A DNA stretch of 5,423 nucleotides, taken from positions 1 through 5,423 of the forward strand of contig JAOZRJ010000115.1 of NCBI GenBank assembly GCA_029931885.1, read 5' to 3'. Positions within the stretch are counted from its first letter, which is position 1. Each line of letters begins with the position of its first letter. This document shows, piece after piece, positions 1-5,220 of the stretch. Both the position numbers and the translations under genes were made by a program. The notes beneath the pieces were generated by a model that saw only the letters and a program-made list of their open reading frames with translations, did not search any database and was not told where the DNA came from. The DNA comes from Candidatus Omnitrophota bacterium (lineage in GTDB: Bacteria > Omnitrophota > Koll11 > Zapsychrales > Aceulaceae).

Positions 1-1070
1 AGAAGAAATGTTTTTTTTGTTCATTTACTGTCTGTATTGCGAAAAAACATCGTATTGATCAATATATTGATAGCTTAAAGAATGAATCAAGAAAATATTT
101 ATCAAAAGAAATACAAACTGTTTATGTTGGAGGTGGAACACCAACATTGCTTAATGAGTCACAGCTTAAGTATTTATTTGATGTTATTTATTCATCGTTT
201 CAGATTAAAAAGAATTGCGAGATAACAATCGAAACAAATCCAGACACGATCGACCAATCGAAAGCTGAACTATTGCATCGACTTGGAGTTAATCGGATGA
301 GTGTTGGGGTTCAAAGTTTTAATGATTTTTATTTAAAATTTTTAGGACGAACGCATAATTCAGGGGACGCGTATCGTGTTGTTTCACTTTTGCGAGATCA
401 AGGGTTTGATAATATCAATTTAGATATTATGCATGGCTTTCCTGGTCAAACGATGTCTGATTTGAAAAAAGATTTGCAGTCACTTATAAAACTTAAAAGT
501 GATCACGTATCAATGTATGCGTTAACGATTGAACGCAACAGCCAATTTTTTCGAAAAAAAATTTTTTTGCCAAATAATAATTTGATGGCGAAGTTTTATT
601 CTTTGACTTCTAGCTGTTTGGAAGAAAGTGGTTTCAAGCAATATGAAATAAGTAATTTCGCCAAATCTAAAAAACAATCTGAGCATAACCGTGCTTATTG
701 GGAAGGAAAAAATTATATTGGACTAGGGTTAGGTGCGCATTCTCATTTTAATGGTAAGCGCTATTGGAATATTTCAAAATTATATGAATACATGACTCTT
801 GTGAATCAAAAAGAATCTATTATTGAATTTCAAGAACGATTGAATTCTAGAGAAAGGCTTATGGAGGCGATTTTGTTTGGATTGAGGATGAATGAGGGGG
901 TTTGCGTTTCGAAGATTGAAAAGAGGGTAAAGTATAAATTGTCCTTGGAAAAGAGAGAAATCATTAAGCGATTTGTTACTCAAGGTTTTTTGATTTACGA
1001 AAAAGAATTTTTAAAAGCAACTGATAAAGGGAGGCTTGTTTTAGACGAGATATCAGCACGTCTTATTTAG
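1..1070 (+). CDS. hemW: HemW-type radical SAM heme chaperone, 5'-truncated by the window edge
   Basis: HemW is a radical SAM protein of the HemN-like family that binds heme and is thought to deliver it to membrane respiratory enzymes; it is often misnamed coproporphyrinogen oxidase. The frame is open from base 3, giving 355 residues; the family is usually about 370-380, so only the first 15-20 are missing. Visible residues 3 and 6 are the second and third cysteines of the CxxxCxxC cluster motif (KCFFCSF); the first falls just left of base 1. A phenylalanine two residues after the last cysteine fits HemW, whereas true HemN has CGC there. Further signatures are GGGTP (residues 43-47), ETNPDTID, RMSVGVQSF, LGRTH, LDIMHGFPGQT, YALTIE, YEISNFA, HNRAYW and GLGAHSH, then the C-terminal HemN_C region. 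A TTG at 147 lies downstream of the cysteines and is not the start. The stop is TAG at 1068-1070. Confidence 0.93.
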   Translation, partial: KKCFFCSFTVCIAKKHRIDQYIDSLKNESRKYLSKEIQTVYVGGGTPTLLNESQLKYLFDVIYSSFQIKKNCEITIETNPDTIDQSKAELLHRLGVNRMSVGVQSFNDFYLKFLGRTHNSGDAYRVVSLLRDQGFDNINLDIMHGFPGQTMSDLKKDLQSLIKLKSDHVSMYALTIERNSQFFRKKIFLPNNNLMAKFYSLTSSCLEESGFKQYEISNFAKSKKQSEHNRAYWEGKNYIGLGLGAHSHFNGKRYWNISKLYEYMTLVNQKESIIEFQERLNSRERLMEAILFGLRMNEGVCVSKIEKRVKYKLSLEKREIIKRFVTQGFLIYEKEFLKATDKGRLVLDEISARLI

Positions 1071-1563
1071 ATGATTTCTTTTTAAGGTTTGGTGTAAAGA
1101 TATGATCACAGTCATAGCAAAAATATTTTTTTACCCAAAGGCTTTTTTCTTTTTTATATTTCGCATAATTTATACGCACTTGTTTGATAATCAGCTTCAT
1201 TGTGGAATAGAAGGGATATGCGAGTCCGCCAACTATGAGAAGCGTTAAATAAAAATAGAATGTTTCCCCGATGCGGCTTGAGAGAATAGAGCCGACAACG
1301 AGCCATGAGGCAAGAAATGCCATTAGTGCGACAGTTGCAGCTGGAAAAGAGACTTTAGATTCTTTTGGAGGGGCAAGTTTTTTTAAAAGAGTTTCCTTTT
1401 TTAATTCTGGAAATTTCTTTTTTTTAGATATTTCTGAATCAATATTATCCGAAAAAAGTTTTTGTCCTGCATTTTCTGATTCAAGACAGCGATAGACATA
1501 AGAGATCAGATCAGTATATTTTGAATCACATTCTGGACAGAGAATTCTTTTTTCTTTTTTCAT
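1063..1563 (-). CDS. Unrecognised two-helix membrane protein with CxxC pairs at both ends (zinc-ribbon-like)
   Basis: I do not recognise this 166-residue protein. What is visible: a CPEC pair at residues 9-12 and a further Cys at 26; a Lys/Glu-rich stretch at 44-70; two hydrophobic segments at about 74-95 and 102-121 joined by a short loop (SSRIGET); a basic segment at 123-146; and a second CxxC (FCYDCDHIF) at 148-156. CPEC and CYDC each look like half of a zinc ribbon. A hairpin of two helices would put both halves on the same, presumably cytoplasmic, side, where they could form one metal site (inference). The gene lies 32 bp downstream of the prenyl synthase on the same strand, so co-transcription is likely. 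It has no Shine-Dalgarno motif; the start is preceded by an AT palindrome. The ATG at 1561-1563 is chosen because CPEC follows only eight residues later. The last 8 bp overlap the hemW end. Confidence 0.75.
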   Translation of the reverse strand: MKKEKRILCPECDSKYTDLISYVYRCLESENAGQKLFSDNIDSEISKKKKFPELKKETLLKKLAPPKESKVSFPAATVALMAFLASWLVVGSILSSRIGETFYFYLTLLIVGGLAYPFYSTMKLIIKQVRINYAKYKKEKSLWVKKYFCYDCDHIFTPNLKKKSSK

Positions 1564-1567
1564 AATT

Positions 1568-1581
1568 AATAAATATTTATT
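1568..1581. repeat. 14-bp perfect AT palindrome upstream of the CxxC membrane protein start
   Basis: AATAAATATTTATT is its own reverse complement. It lies 4 bp upstream of the ATG of the minus-strand gene, exactly where a ribosome binding site would be expected, and no purine-rich site is present. It could be a protein-binding site, a weak AU hairpin or chance in AT-rich DNA. Confidence 0.5.
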
Positions 1582-1595
1582 GTTTGGTAGTATTT

Positions 1596-2654
1596 TTAAA
1601 CAGTTTCTCGGCTTTGCTTGAAAAGGTTAAAAAGAGTTTTATGAATATGTTTTTTTTGCTGAGGCCTTAGTTTTAATATTTTTAATATCTTTTCTGCTTC
1701 ATCTAAAAGTGTCGTTATTTTCTTCAAACTGTACTCAAGGCTTCCAGCCTCAATAAATATTTTTTTGATAATTTTTAAGTCTTGATAATTTTTTTTAGAT
1801 TTTGAGAAATAATTTATAAAATTTTTTCTTTTTTTGCCTGAAAGTTTTTGATAAGCGTGAGCTACAAGGATTGTTTTTTTACATTCATCAATGTCGCTAA
1901 GAATAGATTTTCCTATATTTGTTTGCGTTGAGAAAACACCAATAATGTCATCTTGAATTTGAAATGCTTGTCCCATTGCAAGGCCAAAGCGCGATAATTT
2001 CTTAAAATCAGATTTTGGTGCCCCAGCAAGAATAGCTCCAATCATTAAAGGGCATTCAAAGGTATAGCGAGCTGTTTTTAAAGAATAGTTTAAGAAGACA
2101 TCTTTTTCTTTTACACGGCTGAGTTTTTCAAAACCATGGACTATGTCTATAAATTCTCCCATGGCTGTGATGGCTGCAGTTTGCACGAAATATTTTAGCG
2201 CTTTTTCTTTTCGGGTGGAATTTTCGTTGATAGACAAAAGAGCGTCTATGGCGAGTGAATAAACAATATCGCCTGCGATAATACTTAAATCATTTCCGAG
2301 TTTTTCTTTATTTGTAGTTTTGACAGTTTTTGCAAGAATTTTATGAAGCGCTGGATTGCCTCTTCTTAAGTCAGAGCAATCTATAATATCATCGTGGATA
2401 AGCATGAAGTCATGTAAAAGTTCAAGGCAGCAAGACGCAGTATAAAGATTTTTTTTTGAAATTCTTTTTTGAGAGTATCCTTGATAGCATAAAATCATTA
2501 AGAGGGGACGAATACGTTTTCCGCTTCGAGAGCAAAAATCTTTGATACTTTTGAACAAAAGCGGGTGCACAAGGTTAAATTTATATTCTTGTTTTCTTTT
2601 GCGCAGGAAATCCTGAAGACTTTGATCTATTTCTTTTTTTATTGTGTCGTTCAT
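1596..2654 (-). CDS. Trans-polyprenyl diphosphate synthase, predicted C20 (geranylgeranyl) product
   Basis: This 352-residue enzyme condenses isopentenyl diphosphate onto allylic diphosphates in the cytoplasm, supplying precursors for quinone side chains, carotenoids or polyprenyl carriers. From the chosen Met: GKRIRP (45-50); the first Asp-rich motif HDDIID (87-92) followed by DLRRG (95-99); MGEFID (165-170); KTARYTFECP (193-202); FQIQDDIIGVF (231-241); and the GKS...KKT tail (248-261). The second Asp motif is DDIIG rather than DDxxD, as in many archaeal and actinobacterial relatives. The fifth residue before the first motif is Phe83 and the fourth is Met, the arrangement tied to a C20 product in archaeal-type enzymes; chain length is therefore inference. 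A longer reading from an ATG at 2685-2687 adds 11 residues but lies upstream of the predicted -10 box. The ATG at 2652-2654 has AAGGGA before it. Genes such as idsA, ispA and ispB cannot be told apart here. Confidence 0.92.
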   Translation of the reverse strand: MNDTIKKEIDQSLQDFLRKRKQEYKFNLVHPLLFKSIKDFCSRSGKRIRPLLMILCYQGYSQKRISKKNLYTASCCLELLHDFMLIHDDIIDCSDLRRGNPALHKILAKTVKTTNKEKLGNDLSIIAGDIVYSLAIDALLSINENSTRKEKALKYFVQTAAITAMGEFIDIVHGFEKLSRVKEKDVFLNYSLKTARYTFECPLMIGAILAGAPKSDFKKLSRFGLAMGQAFQIQDDIIGVFSTQTNIGKSILSDIDECKKTILVAHAYQKLSGKKRKNFINYFSKSKKNYQDLKIIKKIFIEAGSLEYSLKKITTLLDEAEKILKILKLRPQQKKHIHKTLFNLFKQSRETV

Positions 2655-2677
2655 AATTTCCCTTTTTTGTAATATGT

Positions 2678-2706
2678 ATCTTATCATACCGAGAGAGTGG
2701 GTTCAA
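2678..2706 (-). promoter_or_regulatory. Predicted sigma70-type promoter of the prenyl synthase unit
   Basis: On the minus strand, TTGAAC (2706-2701) and TAAGAT (2683-2678) are separated by 17 bp, with four of six consensus bases in each. Transcription would begin near 2670, 15-20 nt before the ATG at 2654. The alternative upstream ATG at 2687 would not be in the transcript, which supports the shorter protein. Confidence 0.5.
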
Positions 2707-2765
2707 TTTAGATTTTATTTTGATAATATAGTAAGAAATATATATACACGATGTTATAGTTTAAT

Positions 2766-2794
2766 TTGACCAATTGAAAGACAGGAGTTACAAT
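2766..2794 (+). promoter_or_regulatory. Predicted sigma70-type promoter of the DUF2059 gene
   Basis: TTGACC (2766-2771) and TACAAT (2789-2794) match five of six consensus bases each with a 17-bp spacer. The start of transcription would be near 2801, giving a leader of about 68 nt. A second, poorer pair (TTGATA at 2720-2725, TATACA at 2743-2748) lies upstream. Confidence 0.65.
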
Positions 2795-2806
2795 AAATAA
2801 AATTTA

Positions 2807-2837
2807 CCCTGTAAGAGAACAAAGTTTTCTAACGGGG
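2807..2837 (+). promoter_or_regulatory. Hairpin at the predicted 5' end of the DUF2059 mRNA
   Basis: Bases 2807-2820 pair with 2824-2837 in a 14-position stem with one A/A mismatch (2813/2831), two G-U pairs and a three-base AAA loop, closed by CCC/GGG at its base. It starts about 6 nt after the predicted transcription start. No U-run follows on the plus strand, so it is not a terminator in that direction. A role in mRNA stability or leader control is inference. It ends 31 nt before the ATG and leaves the ribosome binding site free. Confidence 0.5.
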
Positions 2838-2868
2838 CTTATTAACAAGTTTTGCGAAAGAGGATTTT

Positions 2869-3489
2869 ATGAAAAAATTTCTTATATTATTTTTTGTTTT
2901 TTGCTGCTTGCCTGTTGTATGTTTCGCAGAGACTATTTATCTTAGCAACGGACAAAGTGTTGAAGGAGAGATTATTGAAAAAACAGATCGCCAGATTAAA
3001 ATTGATGTTGATGGATTGTCTTTAACATATTATTTGGATGAAATTGATCGGATTGAAGGAGGCTCTGAAGGTTATAATTTAAAGGATGAAAAGACTTCGT
3101 TGGTTCCTTTAAAAAAGAAAAATATGCGAGTGACGAGTTTTGATTCTTCAGTGAATTCTGGCTTGTCTAATATGGATAAAAAACAGCTTATTTTAAAATA
3201 TATGCAGGTTTCTGGAGTCAGAGATAATCTTATTAAGACATTTGCAGATGTTGTTGAACAATCACCTGAAGAAACAAGGCAAAAGGTTTCAAACGTTTTG
3301 AACGTTGATGATGTCTTGGGGCAGTTGGTGCCGATTTATGATAAATATTTTACGATTGACGACTTGAATGGATTTATTGAATTTTATGAAGGCCCTTTAG
3401 GGCAAAAACTTTTTGCAACAGCGCCTTTAATTTTAAAAGATAGCATGCAAACGAGTTATGAATATATTAATAAGAGATTGCAAGAGTAG
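2869..3489 (+). CDS. Secreted DUF2059-like protein with an N-terminal beta-rich domain
   Basis: This 206-residue protein starts with a signal peptide (KK, then a hydrophobic core at 4-17), with likely signal peptidase I cleavage after CFA at 18-20. Cys18 is preceded by Val, so it is not a convincing lipobox. Residues 21-64 (TIYLSNGQSVEGEIIE...IKIDVDG...YYLDEIDRIEG) look like the small beta-barrel repeat seen at the mature N-terminus of many secreted proteins. A polar linker (65-100, with LKKK at 81-84) follows. Residues 102-203 resemble DUF2059: helical, with FTIDDLNGFIEFYEGPLGQKL at its core (key residues FYEGPLGQK, 172-180). The biochemical role of DUF2059 is not established; a periplasmic location is inferred. 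The ribosome binding site AGAGGA lies 4 nt before the ATG. The gene appears monocistronic, divergent from the prenyl synthase and separated from purB by 403 bp. Confidence 0.82.
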   Translation: MKKFLILFFVFCCLPVVCFAETIYLSNGQSVEGEIIEKTDRQIKIDVDGLSLTYYLDEIDRIEGGSEGYNLKDEKTSLVPLKKKNMRVTSFDSSVNSGLSNMDKKQLILKYMQVSGVRDNLIKTFADVVEQSPEETRQKVSNVLNVDDVLGQLVPIYDKYFTIDDLNGFIEFYEGPLGQKLFATAPLILKDSMQTSYEYINKRLQE

Positions 3490-3702
3490 TTAAGAAATTT
3501 TTGCTAGAAACAAAACTTATTGTTGCTAAATAAGTTGCAGAAAATCTTTCAGGTCGTCTCAGGCCATTTTTTACCGAAAATTCAGTTTTTTCTTCATTTT
3601 TACGTCCGAAGAATATATTTTTATAGTTATTATAAGTATATGTATATTATCAACTTATGTGATTTAGCACTCATTAAGATAGAGATTATTTAGGATTTTA
3701 GT
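3490..3702. other. AT-rich spacer before the purB promoter
   Basis: I see no gene here on either strand. It holds an 8-bp inverted repeat AACTTATT/AATAAGTT (3514-3521 and 3529-3536, 7-base loop) without a following T-run, the weak terminator candidate at 3552-3572, a 6-bp pair TTCTTC/GAAGAA (3590-3595 and 3608-3613), and a very AT-rich stretch at 3612-3660. Confidence 0.5.
3552..3572 (+). terminator. Weak candidate terminator after the DUF2059 gene
   Basis: GGTC (3552-3555) can pair with GGCC (3562-3565), including one G-U pair, around a six-base loop, and is followed by A and a run of six T. The stem is only 4 bp, shorter than usual, so the call is tentative. It is the best-placed T-run with an adjacent stem downstream of the stop at 3489. 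Confidence 0.28.
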
Positions 3703-3731
3703 TTGACCTTAAATACCTTTTTTGCTATATT
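3703..3731 (+). promoter_or_regulatory. Predicted sigma70-type promoter of the purBC operon
   Basis: TTGACC (3703-3708) and TATATT (3726-3731) each match five of six consensus bases and are exactly 17 bp apart. The -35 box and spacing equal those of the DUF2059 promoter. Transcription would start near 3737-3739, leaving about 155 nt of leader before purB. Confidence 0.65.
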
Positions 3732-3736
3732 GTGTA

Positions 3737-3892
3737 GGTTCTATTGGCCTTTTTCTTAGGAAAATATCAGAGGAAGCCAAGATAAATACCTTTGCTATTC
3801 TAGGAGAAAAGACCAGAATATTTTGATTTTTTTGAATTTTTTAATAAATCAAAGGTCAACAAATCCGCATAAAAACATAAGGAGAAAATACT
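3737..3892 (+). promoter_or_regulatory. Long structured leader of purB, candidate attenuator
   Basis: The predicted leader contains nested complementary segments: AGGT (3736-3739) with ACCT (3788-3791), TTGGC (3744-3748) with GCCAA (3776-3780), and TTTTC (3751-3755) with GAAAA (3760-3764) around a TTAG loop. A terminator-like hairpin with a U-rich tail follows (3796-3842), then a ribosome binding site AAGGAG (3879-3884) 8 nt before the purB ATG. The order of folded domain, terminator and gene is that of attenuators and riboswitches. I do not recognise the core of the purine, PRPP or ZMP riboswitches, and I found no convincing antiterminator pairing, so regulation is inference. Confidence 0.4.
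3796..3842 (+). terminator. Terminator-like hairpin within the purB leader
   Basis: TATTCT plus GG (3796-3804, with A3802 bulged) pairs with CCAGAATA (3813-3820), giving 8 bp around an eight-base purine loop AGAAAAGA. A 22-base U-rich tract (3821-3842, three non-contiguous interruptions of GA or GAA type) follows directly. It lies between the purB promoter and purB, so it could attenuate purB or act as a leaky end for upstream read-through. The stem is AU-rich, so its efficiency is uncertain. Confidence 0.5.
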
Positions 3893-5185
3893 ATGATCGA
3901 GAGATACACATTATCAAAAATGGGAAATGTTTGGTCTGAAAAACGCAAGCTTGATATTATGCTTAAGATTGAGATTTTAGCTTGTGAAGCAATGACAAAG
4001 CTAAAGCTTATTCCTAAGAAATCTATGGAAAATATTAAGAAAAAAGCTAAATATGACTTAGATGAAGTTAAAAAGATTGAGGAAAAAACAAAGCATGATA
4101 TTGTGGCTTTTATTGTTAATGTTGGTGCTTCTATCGGGCCAGATGCTCGATATTTTCATGCCGGGTTAACTTCTTCAGATCTTTTGGATACATCGCTTTC
4201 TGTTCAATGCGTGGAAGCTTGCGATATATTATTAGCGGATGTTGATCGCTTTATGAAAGTGCTAAAAAAACAAGTAAAAAAACATAAAGACACTATTTGC
4301 GTTGCCAGATCTCATGGTGTTCATGCGGAACCAACGACTTTTGGATTAAAACTTGCAGTTTGGTATGATGAGATGAATCGTAACTTATTGCGTCTTCAGC
4401 AGACAAGAGAAAGCATGAGGATTGGAAAGCTTTCTGGCGCTGTCGGAACTTATGCGAATATTGATCCTTTTGTTGAAGAGTATGTTTGCGAAAAACTTGA
4501 ATTAAAACCCGCGAATGTCGCAACTCAAATTATTCAAAGAGATATTCATTGCCAATTTTTAACTACACTAGCTCTTATAGGTTCTTCATTAGATAAGTTT
4601 GCGACGGAAATTCGGCATCTTCAGAAAACTGAGATTTTAGAGGTCGAAGAACCGTTTTTTAAAGGTCAAATTGGATCTTCTGCAATGCCTCATAAACGTA
4701 ATCCGATTACTTGTGAGCGAGTTTCGGGTCTTGCGCGACTTTTGCGATCAAATGCATTCGCCGCTTTTGAGAATATTAATTTATGGCACGAGCGAGATAT
4801 TAGCCATTCATCTGTTGAGCGAGTAATTTTGCCGGATAGCACTATTGCATTGGATTATATGTTTAATAAATTTATTCCAATTTTAGAAGGACTTCTTGTT
4901 TATCCAAAGAATATGATTACAAACTTGACAAAAACACGAGGATTGATTTATTCACAGAGAATTCTTCTTGATCTAATGAAAAAAGGGTTAACTCGAGATG
5001 ATGCATATGCCATTATTCAGAGATGCGCAATGCAAGTCTGGCAGGAGACATCAGATTTTAAAGATGTTTTAAAGCGAGATAGAAAACTACGCAAACATAT
5101 TGGGCCTGGCGCCATTGATGCATGTTTTGATATTAAATATTATATTCGTCATCGAGATAAGATCTTGAAGCGAATTGGATTTTAA
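3893..5185 (+). CDS. purB: Adenylosuccinate lyase
   Basis: PurB is a cytoplasmic, normally homotetrameric member of the fumarase/aspartase superfamily. It releases fumarate from SAICAR (giving AICAR) and from adenylosuccinate (giving AMP). The 430-residue length is typical of the short bacterial form. Visible motifs: TKHD (66-69, His68), GLTSSDLLDT (91-100), RSHGVHAEP (139-147, His141), the fumarate lyase signature GSSAMPHKRN (261-270) with the loop serine Ser263, WHERDISHSS (298-307), and the C-terminal ADSL domain (about 349-430). His68, His141 and Ser263 fall at the numbers I recall for the Bacillus subtilis catalytic residues, so the enzyme should be active. The ATG at 3893 has AAGGAG 8 nt upstream. 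It is the first gene of the unit, with purC 34 bp downstream. Confidence 0.97.
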   Translation: MIERYTLSKMGNVWSEKRKLDIMLKIEILACEAMTKLKLIPKKSMENIKKKAKYDLDEVKKIEEKTKHDIVAFIVNVGASIGPDARYFHAGLTSSDLLDTSLSVQCVEACDILLADVDRFMKVLKKQVKKHKDTICVARSHGVHAEPTTFGLKLAVWYDEMNRNLLRLQQTRESMRIGKLSGAVGTYANIDPFVEEYVCEKLELKPANVATQIIQRDIHCQFLTTLALIGSSLDKFATEIRHLQKTEILEVEEPFFKGQIGSSAMPHKRNPITCERVSGLARLLRSNAFAAFENINLWHERDISHSSVERVILPDSTIALDYMFNKFIPILEGLLVYPKNMITNLTKTRGLIYSQRILLDLMKKGLTRDDAYAIIQRCAMQVWQETSDFKDVLKRDRKLRKHIGPGAIDACFDIKYYIRHRDKILKRIGF

Positions 5186-5220
5186 GATACTAAAGCATAT
5201 TTAAAAAGTGGAGTATCTTA
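5183..5220 (+). promoter_or_regulatory. 9-bp inverted repeat linking the purB stop to the purC start
   Basis: TAAGATACT (5183-5191) begins with the purB stop codon. Its exact reverse complement AGTATCTTA (5212-5220) ends on the first base of the purC ATG and covers the last two bases of the GGAG ribosome binding site (5210-5213). Folded in RNA (20-base loop) it would partly mask purC initiation, and a ribosome finishing purB would open it. This suggests translational coupling (inference). The stem is AU-rich. Confidence 0.5.

Noticed and set aside
147..149. TTG as the hemW start codon
   Set aside because: The frame stays open to the left edge and encodes two cluster cysteines and GGGTP upstream of this codon; starting here would remove the radical SAM core.
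780..983. Antisense open frame within hemW
   Set aside because: It is opposite conserved hemW coding sequence, has no family features and is explained as a chance frame.
1043..1077. Intrinsic terminator at the end of hemW
   Set aside because: The stem is only 5 bp (AGACG/CGTCT) with an 11-base loop, and the T-rich sequence after it is interrupted and not adjacent.
1271..1495. Plus-strand open frame inside the CxxC membrane protein gene
   Set aside because: It is a low-complexity Ser/Phe-rich shadow of the gene on the other strand.
2655..2687. Eleven-residue N-terminal extension of the prenyl synthase from ATG 2687
   Set aside because: No ribosome binding site precedes it and it lies upstream of the predicted -10 box; ATG 2654 has AAGGGA before it.
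2914..2931. Lipoprotein signal at Cys18 of the DUF2059 protein
   Set aside because: The residue before the cysteine is Val rather than Gly, Ala or Ser, so signal peptidase I cleavage after Ala20 fits better.
3514..3536. 8-bp hairpin just after the DUF2059 gene as a terminator
   Set aside because: The stem is almost all A-T and is followed by GCAGAAAA rather than a T-run on the plus strand.
3612..3660. Minus-strand promoter around a TATAAT in the AT-rich spacer
   Set aside because: The TTGATA upstream is only 13 bp away, no -35 sits at normal spacing, and no minus-strand gene follows.
3737..3892. Known purine-type riboswitch in the purB leader
   Set aside because: The conserved purine aptamer junction and loop-loop elements, and the ykkC-type core of PRPP sensors, were looked for by eye and not found.
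4293..4523. Antisense open frame within purB
   Set aside because: It lies opposite the catalytic core of a well-conserved enzyme and has no recognisable features.
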